DNA from: CALKJU01 sp046349355
GTDB lineage: Bacteria; Pseudomonadota; Alphaproteobacteria; Geminicoccales; Geminicoccaceae
Reading direction: 5' to 3'
Length of the DNA: 64,000 bases
Assembly: GCA_046349355.1 (NCBI GenBank)
Contig: JAXMCM010000017.1
Location: 124,001-188,000, forward strand
Both the position numbers and the translations under genes were made by a program. How positions within the stretch are numbered: position 1 is the first letter of the stretch; the number at the start of each line of letters is the position of its first letter. The notes beneath the pieces are model-generated. The model searched no databases. It was not told the origin of the DNA and saw nothing but the letters and a program-made list of their open reading frames with translations. Of this stretch, positions 37,418-46,845 are shown in pieces.

Positions 37418-39484
37418 ATGCCGAAGCTGACGGTCGACGGCCAGGAGGTCGAGGTCCCGCCGGGCTCGACGGTGCTGCAGGCCTGCGAGGCCGCGGGCCG
37501 CGAGATCCCGGTGTTCTGCTTCCATCCCCGGCTCAACATCGCCGGCAACTGCCGGATGTGCCTGGTCGAGATGGAGAAGTCGCCCAAGCCCATCGCCAGT
37601 TGCGCGATGCCGGCGGCGGACGGGATGGTGATCAAGACCGACACGCCGATGGTCCACAAGGCCCGGCGCGGCGTGCTCGAGCTGCTCTTGATCAACCACC
37701 CGCTCGACTGCCCGATCTGCGACGAGGGCGGCGAGTGCGACCTGCAGGACCTGACGCTGTTCTACGGACCGGACCATTCCCGGTACAAGGAGAACAAGCG
37801 CCCGGTGCCGGACAAGTACCTGGGCCCGCTGGTCTCGACGCACATGACGCGGTGCATCCACTGCACCCGCTGCATCCGCTTCCTCGGCGAGGTCGCCGGG
37901 GTCGAGGAGCTGGGGGCGGTGCACCGCGGCGAGCACATGGAGATCAGCAACTGGATCGAGGCGGCGCTGACCTCCGAGCTGCAGGGCAACATCATCGACC
38001 TGTGCCCGGTGGGTGCCCTGAACTCCAAGCCCTACGAGTACAAGGCGCGGACCTGGGAGCTGAAGAAGACCGAATCGGTCGACGTGCTGGATGCGATGGG
38101 CTGCAACATCCGCATCGACAGCCGCGGCAACGAGGTGATGCGGGTGCTGCCGCGCCTCAACGAGGCGGTCAACGAGGAGTGGATCTCCGACAAGACCCGG
38201 TTCTCGTACGACGGCCTGAAGAAGCGCCGGCTCGACGTGCCGATGGTCAAGCATGCCGGCAAGCTGCAGCCGGCGAGCTGGGGTGACGCGCTGAAGGCGG
38301 TGCGCGACCGCGTGCAGGGCCTCGACGGGCGGCGCCTCGGTGCCATCGTCGGCGACCTCGTCGACCTCGAGACCATGGTGCTGCTCAAGGGGCTGATGGC
38401 GGCCCTGGGCTCGCCCAACCTCGACTGCCGCCAGGACGGCGCCAAGCTCGGCGGCGGGGCACGCGCCGGCTGGCTGTTCAACACCACCATCGCCGGCATC
38501 GAGCTGGCCGACGTCGTGCTGCTGGTCGGCTGCGATCCGCGCCGCGAGGCGCCGGTGCTGAACACGCGGCTGCGCAAGCGCTGGCGGCAGGGCGGCTTCA
38601 AGGTGGCGCGGATCGGCGCCGCCAACGACCTGACCTACCCGGTCGAGGACCTCGGTGCCGGCCCGCAGACCCTGGCCGAGCTCGCCGAGGGGCGCATCGC
38701 CTTCGCCGAGACGCTGAAGAACGCCAAGCGGCCGATGCTGATCGTCGGGCCGGGGGCGCTGGCCCGCGACGACGGGGCGGCGGTGCTGGCGCTGGCCCGC
38801 ACGGTCGCCGAGAGCTGCGGCATGGTCCGCGACGACTGGAACGGCTTCAACGTGCTGCACGGCGCCGCCTCGCGCGTCGGCGGGCTCGAGCTCGGCCTGG
38901 TGCCGGGCGAGGGCGGGCGCGACGTCGAGGGCATCCTCGAGGGGGCGGCCGCCGGCGACATCGAGGTGGTGTTCCTGGTCGGTGCGGACGAGCTCGACAT
39001 GCACCGGCTGGGCAAGGCCTTCGTCGTCTATCTCGGCCACCATGGCGACCGCGGTGCCGCCGCCGCCGACGTGGTCCTGCCGGGGGCGGCCTACACCGAG
39101 AAGCACGCGACCTACGTCAACATCGAGGGGCGCCCGCAGCGGGCCCGGCTGGCGGTGTTCCCGCCCGGCGAGGCCAAGGAGGACTGGAAGATCCTCCGCG
39201 CCCTGTCCGATGCGCTGGGCTTCGCCTCCGACATCAACACGCTGGGCGACGTCCGCGCCGCCATCGCCGGGCTGGCGCCGCACCTCGCGGCCATCGACGA
39301 GGTGACGCCGGCGGCGTGGGGCGAGTTCGGCAAGGCCGGGACGCTCGGCAAGGCGGCCTTCGCCTCGCCGGTCGCCGACTTCTACAAGACCAACGCGATC
39401 AGCCGCGCCTCGGGCGTGATGGCCGAGTGCAGCACGCTCGCCGCGGAGCGGGCGGCGCAGGGGGCGACCGGCACCCATGGATGA
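37418..39484 (+). CDS. nuoG: NADH-quinone oxidoreductase subunit G
   Basis: 688 residues. The N-terminal ferredoxin-like part binds a 2Fe-2S cluster through Cys34, Cys45, Cys48 and Cys62. Further clusters come from HPLDCPICDEGGECDL and the bacterial ferredoxin pattern TRCIHCTRCIRF. The rest is a molybdopterin-oxidoreductase-like fold without a cofactor. It is 13 bases after nuoF and overlaps nuoH by 8 bases. The length matches the short alphaproteobacterial/mitochondrial 75-kDa type. Confidence 0.97.
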   Translation: MPKLTVDGQEVEVPPGSTVLQACEAAGREIPVFCFHPRLNIAGNCRMCLVEMEKSPKPIASCAMPAADGMVIKTDTPMVHKARRGVLELLLINHPLDCPICDEGGECDLQDLTLFYGPDHSRYKENKRPVPDKYLGPLVSTHMTRCIHCTRCIRFLGEVAGVEELGAVHRGEHMEISNWIEAALTSELQGNIIDLCPVGALNSKPYEYKARTWELKKTESVDVLDAMGCNIRIDSRGNEVMRVLPRLNEAVNEEWISDKTRFSYDGLKKRRLDVPMVKHAGKLQPASWGDALKAVRDRVQGLDGRRLGAIVGDLVDLETMVLLKGLMAALGSPNLDCRQDGAKLGGGARAGWLFNTTIAGIELADVVLLVGCDPRREAPVLNTRLRKRWRQGGFKVARIGAANDLTYPVEDLGAGPQTLAELAEGRIAFAETLKNAKRPMLIVGPGALARDDGAAVLALARTVAESCGMVRDDWNGFNVLHGAASRVGGLELGLVPGEGGRDVEGILEGAAAGDIEVVFLVGADELDMHRLGKAFVVYLGHHGDRGAAAADVVLPGAAYTEKHATYVNIEGRPQRARLAVFPPGEAKEDWKILRALSDALGFASDINTLGDVRAAIAGLAPHLAAIDEVTPAAWGEFGKAGTLGKAAFASPVADFYKTNAISRASGVMAECSTLAAERAAQGATGTHG

Positions 39485-40472
39485 GCTCCTCTACCTGATC
39501 CGGACGGTCGTCCTGATCCTCGTCATCGTCATCCCGCTGCTGGTGGCGGTGGCCTACCTGACGCTGGCCGAGCGCAAGGTCATCGCCGCGATGCAGCTGC
39601 GCCAGGGGCCGATGACCGTCGGTCCCTACGGCCTGCTCCAGCCGCTGGCCGACGGCCTCAAGCTGTTCCTCAAGGAGACGGTGGTCCCGACCGGGGCCAA
39701 CAAGATCGTCTTCATCCTGGCGCCGATGGTCACCTTCATCCTCGCCATGATCGGCTGGGCGGTGATCCCCTTCGGCGACGGCCTGGTGCTGGCCAACATC
39801 AATGTCGGCGTCCTCTACCTGTTCGCGGTCAGCTCGCTGGGCGTGTACGGCATCATCATGGCCGGCTGGGCGTCGAACTCGCGCTACGCCTTCCTCGGTG
39901 CGCTGCGCTCCTCGGCGCAGATGGTCAGCTACGAGATCGCCATCGGCCTGATCATCATCTCGGTGCTGCTGAGCGCCGGCTCGCTGAACCTGTCGGAGAT
40001 CGTCCGGGCGCAGTCGACGGTCTGGTACTTCATCCCGCACTTCCCGATGTTCATGCTGTTCATCGTCTCGATGCTCGCCGAGACGAACCGGCACCCGTTC
40101 GACCTGCCCGAGGACGAGGCGACCCTCGTCACCGGCTACAACGTCGAATACTCGTCGATGGCGTTCGCGCTCTTCTTCCTCGGCGAGTACGCCAACATGA
40201 TCCTCATGTCGGCGATCTGCACGACGCTGTTCCTCGGCGGCTGGCTGCCGCCGCTGAGCATCTTCCCGCTGACCCTGATCCCGGGGCCGATCTGGTTCAT
40301 CCTCAAGATCTGCCTCGTGCTGTTCATCTTCATCTGGGCCCGGGCGACGCTGCCGCGCTACCGCTACGACCAGCTGATGCGGCTGGGCTGGAAGGTGTTC
40401 CTGCCGCTGTCGCTGCTCTGGGTCGTGCTGACGGCGGGCGTGCTCGTCACCTTCGACCTCCTGCCGAACTGA
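39477..40472 (+). CDS. nuoH: NADH-quinone oxidoreductase subunit H
   Basis: 331 residues with about eight membrane helices. It joins the membrane arm to the peripheral arm and forms part of the quinone tunnel. Signatures are AYLTLAERKVIAAMQLRQGP near the N-terminus and ETNRHPFDLPEDEATLVTGY (~200-219), with the conserved acidic residues of the E-channel. The ATG overlaps the end of nuoG. Confidence 0.98.
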   Translation: MDELLYLIRTVVLILVIVIPLLVAVAYLTLAERKVIAAMQLRQGPMTVGPYGLLQPLADGLKLFLKETVVPTGANKIVFILAPMVTFILAMIGWAVIPFGDGLVLANINVGVLYLFAVSSLGVYGIIMAGWASNSRYAFLGALRSSAQMVSYEIAIGLIIISVLLSAGSLNLSEIVRAQSTVWYFIPHFPMFMLFIVSMLAETNRHPFDLPEDEATLVTGYNVEYSSMAFALFFLGEYANMILMSAICTTLFLGGWLPPLSIFPLTLIPGPIWFILKICLVLFIFIWARATLPRYRYDQLMRLGWKVFLPLSLLWVVLTAGVLVTFDLLPN

Positions 40473-40482
40473 GACGCCGATC

Positions 40483-40971
40483 ATGGCCACGCTCGACCGC
40501 GCCGCGCGGACCTTCCTCTGGCAGGAGCTGGTGACCGGCTTCGCCATGACCCTGCGCTACATGTTCAAGCGCAAGGTGACCATCAACTACCCCTACGAGA
40601 AGGGGCCGCTCAGCCCGCGCTTCCGCGGCGAGCACGCGCTGCGCCGCTATCCGAACGGCGAGGAGCGCTGCATCGCCTGCAAGCTGTGCGAGGCGATCTG
40701 CCCGGCCCAGGCGATCACCATCGAGAGCGAGCCGCGCGCCGACGGCAGCCGGCGGACGACCCGCTACGACATCGACATGACCAAGTGCATCTACTGCGGC
40801 TTCTGCGAGGAGGCGTGCCCGGTCGACGCGATCGTCGAGGGCCCGAACTACGAGTTCGCCGCATCGACACGCGAGGAGCTCTTCTACAACAAGGAGAAGC
40901 TGCTGGCGAACGGCGAGCGGTGGGAGAAGGAGATCGCCGCCAACCTTGCCGCCGATGCCCCCTACCGCTAA
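40483..40971 (+). CDS. nuoI: NADH-quinone oxidoreductase subunit I
   Basis: 162 residues, with two 4Fe-4S clusters (N6a, N6b) that pass electrons toward NuoB. The two ferredoxin motifs are Cys63-Cys66-Cys69-Cys73 (CIACKLCEAIC) and Cys102-Cys105-Cys108-Cys112 (CIYCGFCEEAC). The alphaproteobacterial N-terminal TLRYMFKRKVTINYPYEKGP is present. It lies 10 bases after nuoH and 39 before nuoJ. Confidence 0.98.
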   Translation: MATLDRAARTFLWQELVTGFAMTLRYMFKRKVTINYPYEKGPLSPRFRGEHALRRYPNGEERCIACKLCEAICPAQAITIESEPRADGSRRTTRYDIDMTKCIYCGFCEEACPVDAIVEGPNYEFAASTREELFYNKEKLLANGERWEKEIAANLAADAPYR

Positions 40972-41010
40972 TCAGCCGGCCGCCGGACCGGCCGCCGCGA
41001 AAGCCGCCCC

Positions 41011-41622
41011 ATGACGTTGGAACTGTTCGTCTTCTACGTGCTGGCCGCGGTCGCCGTCGCCTCGTCGGTGATGGTGATCTCGGCGCGCAACCCGGTCCAC
41101 TCGGTCCTCTTCCTGATCCTCACCTTCTTCAACGCGGCCGGCCTGTTCGTCCTGATCGGCGCCGAGTTCCTCGGCATGGTGCTGGTCGTCGTCTATGTCG
41201 GCGCCGTCGCCGTGCTGTTCATGTTCGTGGTGATGATGCTGGACATCAACTTCGTGCGGATGCGCGAAGGGTTCCTGCAGTACCTGCCGGTCGGCGCCCT
41301 GGTCGGCCTGATCCTGCTGGTCGAGCTGTTCCTGGTCCTCGGCACCTGGACGCTGGGCGGCGAGGTGGTCGCCAGCCAGCCGGTGCCGGCGCCCGGCGGC
41401 ACGACCAACACCGAGGCGCTCGGGCTGCTGATCTACACGGACTACTTCTACCTGTTCCAGATCGCCGGGCTGATCCTGCTGGTGGCGATCATCGGCGCCA
41501 TCACGCTGACCCTGCGCCAGCGCGACGGCGTGCTGCGCCAGGACATCGGCGGCCAGGTCAACCGCGCCCGCGCCGCCTCGGTCGAGCTCAAGAAGGTCCG
41601 GTCGGGGAGCGGCATCCGATGA
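41011..41622 (+). CDS. nuoJ: NADH-quinone oxidoreductase subunit J
   Basis: 203 residues with five membrane helices. The family core VVYVGAVAVLFMFVVMMLDI (~62-81) includes the pi-bulge helix that moves during coupling. The C-terminal tail is basic and cytoplasmic. The last codons overlap nuoK by 4 bases. Confidence 0.97.
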   Translation: MTLELFVFYVLAAVAVASSVMVISARNPVHSVLFLILTFFNAAGLFVLIGAEFLGMVLVVVYVGAVAVLFMFVVMMLDINFVRMREGFLQYLPVGALVGLILLVELFLVLGTWTLGGEVVASQPVPAPGGTTNTEALGLLIYTDYFYLFQIAGLILLVAIIGAITLTLRQRDGVLRQDIGGQVNRARAASVELKKVRSGSGIR

Positions 41623-41927
41623 GCATCCCGCTCACCCACTACCTGACCCTGGCGGCGATCATCTTCACGCTGGGCGTCTTCGGCATCTTCCTGAACCGCA
41701 AGAACGTCATCATCGTGCTGATGTCGATCGAGCTGATCCTGCTCGCGGTGAACATCAACTTCGTCGCGTTCAGCGCCTATCTCGGCGACCTCGCCGGGCA
41801 GGTCTTCGCCATGTTCATCCTCACCGTGGCCGCCGCCGAGGCGGCCATCGGCCTGGCCATCGTCGTCGTCTTCTTCCGCAACCGCGGCAGCATCGAAGTC
41901 GAAGACATCAACCTGATGAAGGGCTGA
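41619..41927 (+). CDS. nuoK: NADH-quinone oxidoreductase subunit K
   Basis: 102 residues, three helices. Two conserved membrane glutamates lie in MSIELILLAVNINF and AAAEAAIGLAIVV; both belong to the proton path. ATG within the end of nuoJ. It is 7 bases before nuoL. Confidence 0.97.
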   Translation: MSIPLTHYLTLAAIIFTLGVFGIFLNRKNVIIVLMSIELILLAVNINFVAFSAYLGDLAGQVFAMFILTVAAAEAAIGLAIVVVFFRNRGSIEVEDINLMKG

Positions 41928-41934
41928 GCCGGCG

Positions 41935-43860
41935 ATGCTGCACGTCGTCCTCGTCTTCGCGCCGCTGCTCGGGGCCATCATCGCGGGTCTGTTCGGCCGC
42001 CTGATCGGCGACCGCGGCAGCCAGGTCGTCACCGTCGGCCTGATGGGGCTGTCGGCGCTGATGGCGACCATCGGCCTGCTCACCAACATCGGCGAGCCGG
42101 CGCACGTGGTGCGCCTGTTCGACTGGATCTATGTCGGCAGCTTCCAGGTCAACTGGGCGCTGCGCGTCGACGCGCTGTCGTCGGTGATGATGTTCGTGGT
42201 CAGCTTCTGCTCGTGCTGGATCCACGTCTACTCCGTGGGCTACATGTCCCACGACAAGAGCATCCCCAGGTTCATGGCGTACCTGTCGCTCTTCACCTTC
42301 ATGATGCTCATGCTGGTGACGAGCGACAACCTGGTGCAGCTGTTCTTCGGCTGGGAGGGCGTCGGCCTCGCCTCCTACCTACTGATCGGCTTCTGGTACA
42401 CCAAGCCCTCGGCCTGCGCCGCGGCGATCAAGGCGTTCGTCGTCAACCGCGTCGGCGACTTCGGCTTCATGCTCGGCATCGCCGGCATCTTCCTCGTCTT
42501 CGATTCGGTCCAGTACGACACGATCTTCGCCAACGTCGCCGGGCTCTCGACCAGCACCATCGTGCTGTTCGGGCACAGCTGGGACACGATGGACGTCCTG
42601 GGCTTCCTGCTGTTCGTCGGTGCGATGGGCAAGTCGGCCCAGCTCGGCCTGCACACCTGGCTGCCCGACGCCATGGAGGGCCCGACCCCGGTCTCGGCGC
42701 TGATCCACGCCGCCACCATGGTCACCGCCGGGGTGTTCCTCGTGGCGCGCATGTCGCCGCTCTACGAGTTCGCGCCGGACGCGCTGGCCTTCGTCACCTT
42801 CATCGGCGGCACCACCTGCCTGTTCGCGGCGACGATCGGCTTCACCCAGTTCGACATCAAGCGGGTCATCGCCTACTCGACCTGCTCGCAGCTGGGCTAC
42901 ATGTTCTTCGCCTGCGGCGTCGGCGCCTACTCGGCCGGCATCTTCCACCTGTTCACCCACGCCTTCTTCAAGGCCCTGCTGTTCCTCGGCGCGGGTGCGG
43001 TGATCCACGCCATGTCCGACGAGCAGGACATGCGGCGGATGGGCGGGATCTGGAGGAAGATCCCGGTCACCTACGCCATGATGTGGATCGGCACGCTGGC
43101 GCTGATCGGCTTCCCCGGCTTCGCCGGCTTCTTCTCCAAGGATGCCGCGCTCGAGGCCGCCTGGGCCTCGCACAACGCGTTCGCCCACTACGCCTTCTGG
43201 ATGGGCATCGCGGCGGCGTTCCTGACCGCCTTCTACTCGGGCCGGCTGATCTTCATGACCTTCCACGGCGAGCCGCGCGCCGACCACGAGACCATGCACC
43301 ACGTGCACGAGAGCCCGCTGGTGATGCTGATCCCGCTGGGCGTGCTGGCGCTGGGGGCGATCTTCGCCGGCTGGCTCGGCCGCGGGATGATCGGCGCCGA
43401 GGGCGAGTTCTGGGCCGGGGCGATCTTCACCGGGCCCGAGAACCACGTCCTGCACCTGATGCACGAGGTGCCGGGCTGGGTGAAGCTGGCGCCGCTGGTG
43501 GTGATGATCCTCGGGCTGGGCCTGTCCTTCGTGCTCTACGTGCTGAGCCCGGCCACCCCCAGCCGGATCGCCCAGGCGTTCGCGCCGGTGCACGCCTTCC
43601 TGTTCAACAAGTGGTACTTCGACGAGCTCTACGACCTGCTGTTCGTCCGCACCGCCAAGGCGCTGGGCACCGGCCTCTGGCACGGCGGCGACCAGGGCAT
43701 CATCGACCGCTTCGGGCCGGACGGGCTCGCCGCCAGCACCATGGCGACGGCGCGCCGGGCGATGCGGCTGCAGACCGGCTACGTCTACCACTACGCCTTT
43801 GCCATGCTGATCGGCGTCGTCGCCCTGGTCAGCTGGTATCTCTTCATCGTCCAGGGCTGA
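41935..43860 (+). CDS. nuoL: NADH-quinone oxidoreductase subunit L
   Basis: 641 residues, the distal antiporter-like proton pump with about 16 helices and the long lateral helix. The signatures include FFGWEGVGLASYLLIGFWY, HTWLPDAMEGPTPVSALIHA and AYSTCSQLGYMF, with the key Lys in FDIKRVIAYST. It is 3 bases before nuoM. Confidence 0.98.
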   Translation: MLHVVLVFAPLLGAIIAGLFGRLIGDRGSQVVTVGLMGLSALMATIGLLTNIGEPAHVVRLFDWIYVGSFQVNWALRVDALSSVMMFVVSFCSCWIHVYSVGYMSHDKSIPRFMAYLSLFTFMMLMLVTSDNLVQLFFGWEGVGLASYLLIGFWYTKPSACAAAIKAFVVNRVGDFGFMLGIAGIFLVFDSVQYDTIFANVAGLSTSTIVLFGHSWDTMDVLGFLLFVGAMGKSAQLGLHTWLPDAMEGPTPVSALIHAATMVTAGVFLVARMSPLYEFAPDALAFVTFIGGTTCLFAATIGFTQFDIKRVIAYSTCSQLGYMFFACGVGAYSAGIFHLFTHAFFKALLFLGAGAVIHAMSDEQDMRRMGGIWRKIPVTYAMMWIGTLALIGFPGFAGFFSKDAALEAAWASHNAFAHYAFWMGIAAAFLTAFYSGRLIFMTFHGEPRADHETMHHVHESPLVMLIPLGVLALGAIFAGWLGRGMIGAEGEFWAGAIFTGPENHVLHLMHEVPGWVKLAPLVVMILGLGLSFVLYVLSPATPSRIAQAFAPVHAFLFNKWYFDELYDLLFVRTAKALGTGLWHGGDQGIIDRFGPDGLAASTMATARRAMRLQTGYVYHYAFAMLIGVVALVSWYLFIVQG

Positions 43861-43863
43861 GCG

Positions 43864-45363
43864 ATGACCGACGTGCCTCTGCTCTCCCTCGCGACGTTCC
43901 TGCCGCTGCTCGGCGTCGTCTTCCTGCTGTTCATGCGGGGCGAGGCCGCCGTCGTGGCGCAGAACGCCCGGATGGTGGCGCTGTGGACGGCGATCGCGAC
44001 CTTCGTCGTGACGCTGATGATCTGGGCGGCCTTCGACCCGGCCCAGGCCGGCTTCCAGCTGGTCGAGAAGGCGCCGTGGCTGCCCGGCCTCGACATCAGC
44101 TACCACATGGGCATCGACGGCATCTCCCTGTGGTTCGTGCTGCTCTCGGCGCTGCTGACGCTGTGCTGCGTCATCGCCGCGTGGCACTCGGTCGAGACCC
44201 GCGTCAAGGAGTACATGATCGCCTTCCTGGTCATGGACTCGCTGATGATCGGCGTGTTCTGCGCCCTCGACCTGGTCCTGTTCTACGTGTTCTTCGAGGG
44301 CATCCTGATCCCGATGTACCTCATCATCGGCATCTGGGGCGGGCCGCGGAAGATCTACTCGGCCTTCAAGTTCTTCCTGTACACGCTGGTCGGCTCGGTC
44401 CTGTTCCTGGTGGCCATCCTGGTCATGTACCTGCAGGCCGGCACCACCGACATCCCGACCCTGATGGCGCACGAGTTCGACCCGTCGCTGCAGCACTGGC
44501 TGTGGCTGGCGCTGTTCGCCTCGTTCGCGGTCAAGGTGCCGATGTGGCCGTTCCACACCTGGCTGCCGGACGCGCATGTCGAGGCGCCGACCGAAGGCTC
44601 GGTGCTGCTGGCCGGCATCCTGCTCAAACTCGGCGGCTACGGCTTCCTGCGCTTCTCGCTGCCGATGCTGCCCGACGCCTCGGCCTACTTCACGCCGCTG
44701 ATCTTCGCGCTGTCGGTCATCGCCATCATCTACACCTCGCTGGTGGCGCTGATGCAGACCGACATGAAGAAGCTGATCGCCTATTCGTCGGTCGCCCACA
44801 TGGGCATCGTGACCATCGGCATCTTCACCACCAACGCGCTGGGCCTGACCGGCAGCATCGTGCAGATGCTGAGCCACGGCCTGGTGTCGGGGGCGCTGTT
44901 CATGCTGGTGGGCGTCATCTACCACCGGCTGCACACCCGCGAGATCTCCCGCTACGGCGGCCTCGCCCAGAACATGCCGGTCTACGCCTTCGTCTTCATG
45001 CTGTTCATGATGGCCTCGGTCGGCCTGCCCGGGACCTCGGGCTTCGTCGGCGAGGTGCTGATCATCGTCGGCGTGTTCCAGCAGAGCAGCTGGGTCGGCC
45101 TGCTCGCCGCCACCGGCCTGATCCTCGGCGCCGCCTACATGCTCTGGCTCTACCGCCGGGTCATCTTCGGCGGGCTCGAGAAGAAGGACCTGCTGGCGCT
45201 CAAGGACCTGCGCGCCAACGAGGTGATCGCCTTCGCGCCGCTCATCCTGCTGGCCCTGTTCATGGGCATCTACCCGTCCTTCTTCATCCACCCGATGGAG
45301 GCCTCGGTGAACAACCTGCTGACCCAGATCGGCGCCTCGGGCGCCAAGCTGGCGCTGCAGTAG
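43864..45363 (+). CDS. nuoM: NADH-quinone oxidoreductase subunit M
   Basis: 499 residues, the second antiporter-like proton-pumping subunit. MGIDGISLWFVLLSALLT near the start, the Glu in FFEGILIPMYLIIG, the Lys in FAVKVPMWPFHTWLPDAHVE and TDMKKLIAYSSVAHMG are all conserved. It lies between nuoL and nuoN in the usual order. Confidence 0.98.
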   Translation: MTDVPLLSLATFLPLLGVVFLLFMRGEAAVVAQNARMVALWTAIATFVVTLMIWAAFDPAQAGFQLVEKAPWLPGLDISYHMGIDGISLWFVLLSALLTLCCVIAAWHSVETRVKEYMIAFLVMDSLMIGVFCALDLVLFYVFFEGILIPMYLIIGIWGGPRKIYSAFKFFLYTLVGSVLFLVAILVMYLQAGTTDIPTLMAHEFDPSLQHWLWLALFASFAVKVPMWPFHTWLPDAHVEAPTEGSVLLAGILLKLGGYGFLRFSLPMLPDASAYFTPLIFALSVIAIIYTSLVALMQTDMKKLIAYSSVAHMGIVTIGIFTTNALGLTGSIVQMLSHGLVSGALFMLVGVIYHRLHTREISRYGGLAQNMPVYAFVFMLFMMASVGLPGTSGFVGEVLIIVGVFQQSSWVGLLAATGLILGAAYMLWLYRRVIFGGLEKKDLLALKDLRANEVIAFAPLILLALFMGIYPSFFIHPMEASVNNLLTQIGASGAKLALQ

Positions 45364-45387
45364 GCCGGATCGGGAAAGGCGCCGCCG

Positions 45388-46845
45388 ATGCTGCTCGACC
45401 TCACCCCGGCCCTGCCGGAGCTGTTCCTGTTCGTGGCGGGCCTGATCCTGCTCGTCGTCGGCGCCGTCAGCCGCGACCAGGATGCGCTCAGGACCGTGGG
45501 TGCCCTCACCGTGCTGGCGATGATCGTCGCCGCGGTGATCGTGCTGGCCACCGAGAAGTCGACGACCCTGGCCTTCGGCGGCCACTTCGTCACGGATGCC
45601 TTCTCCGCCTTCATGAAGGTGCTGATCCTGCTGGGTGCGGCCGTGGCCCTGGTGCTGGCCAGCGGCTACCTCAAGGACCAGGAGCTCGACCGGTTCGAGT
45701 ACCCGCTGCTGGTGCTGTTCTCGGTGCTCGGCATGTGCATGATGGTCTCGGCCAACAGCTTCATCGCGCTGTACATGGCGCTGGAGCTGCAGAGCCTGCC
45801 GCTCTACGTGCTGGCGGCCTTCAATCGCGACAGCCTGCGCGCCACCGAGTCGGGCCTCAAGTACTTCGTCCTCGGCGCCCTGTCGTCGGGCCTGCTGCTG
45901 TACGGCTGCTCGCTGGTCTACGGCTTCACCGGGACGCTGTCGTTCGACGTGCTGGCCTCGACCTTCGGGCCGCAGCCCAACGAGGCGGCGCCGATCCTGC
46001 TGCCGGTGGGTGCCCTGGTCGGCCTCGTCTTCGTCATCGCCGGGCTCGCCTTCAAGCTGGCGGCGGTGCCGTTCCACATGTGGACGCCCGACGTCTACGA
46101 GGGTGCCCCGACGCCGGTCACGGCCTTCCTGGCGACCGCCGCCAAGCTCGCTGCCGTCGGCCTCACCATCCGCGTCCTGCTGCACCCGTTCGCCGACTGG
46201 GCCAGCCAGTGGCAGCAGGTGATCATCCTCGTCTCGCTGGGCTCGATGCTGCTCGGCGCCTTCGCCGCCATCGGCCAGACCAACATCAAGCGGCTGATGG
46301 CCTATTCGGGCATCGGCAACATCGGCTACGCGCTGGTGGGCCTGGCCGCCGGGACCGCCTCGGGCGTGCGCGGCGTGCTGGTCTACATGGCGATCTACGT
46401 CGTCATGACGCTGGGCACCTTCGCCTGCATCCTGGCGATGCGCCGGCAGGGCCGCTACGTCGAGCAGATCAGCGACCTGTCGGGCCTGTCGCGGCGCCAG
46501 CCGCTGCTGGCCGCGGCGCTGTCGATCTTCATGTTCTCGCTGGCCGGGATCCCGCCGCTCGCCGGGTTCTTCGGCAAGCTCTACGTGTTCCTCGCCGCGG
46601 TCGAGGCCAATCTGACCTGGCTCGCCATCATCGGCGTGCTGACCAGCGTCGTCGGCGCCTACTACTACCTGCGCATCGTCAAGCTCGTGTACTTCGACGA
46701 GCCGGCCGAGGCGTTCGACCGCGAGAGCCATCGCCAGGTCGGGCTGGTCACCGCCGTGGCGGCGCTGGCGATCCTGCTGTTCGTGATCTTCCCCGGGCCG
46801 CTGCTGCGGTTCGCCGAGGTCGCGGCCGCGGCCGTGGTGCATTGA
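45388..46845 (+). CDS. nuoN: NADH-quinone oxidoreductase subunit N
   Basis: 485 residues, third antiporter-like subunit. AFKLAAVPFHMWTPDVYEGA and TNIKRLMAYSGIGNIGYALV carry the conserved lysines and prolines. It closes the nuo set; its TGA overlaps the birA TTG, coupling it to the next gene. Confidence 0.98.
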   Translation: MLLDLTPALPELFLFVAGLILLVVGAVSRDQDALRTVGALTVLAMIVAAVIVLATEKSTTLAFGGHFVTDAFSAFMKVLILLGAAVALVLASGYLKDQELDRFEYPLLVLFSVLGMCMMVSANSFIALYMALELQSLPLYVLAAFNRDSLRATESGLKYFVLGALSSGLLLYGCSLVYGFTGTLSFDVLASTFGPQPNEAAPILLPVGALVGLVFVIAGLAFKLAAVPFHMWTPDVYEGAPTPVTAFLATAAKLAAVGLTIRVLLHPFADWASQWQQVIILVSLGSMLLGAFAAIGQTNIKRLMAYSGIGNIGYALVGLAAGTASGVRGVLVYMAIYVVMTLGTFACILAMRRQGRYVEQISDLSGLSRRQPLLAAALSIFMFSLAGIPPLAGFFGKLYVFLAAVEANLTWLAIIGVLTSVVGAYYYLRIVKLVYFDEPAEAFDRESHRQVGLVTAVAALAILLFVIFPGPLLRFAEVAAAAVVH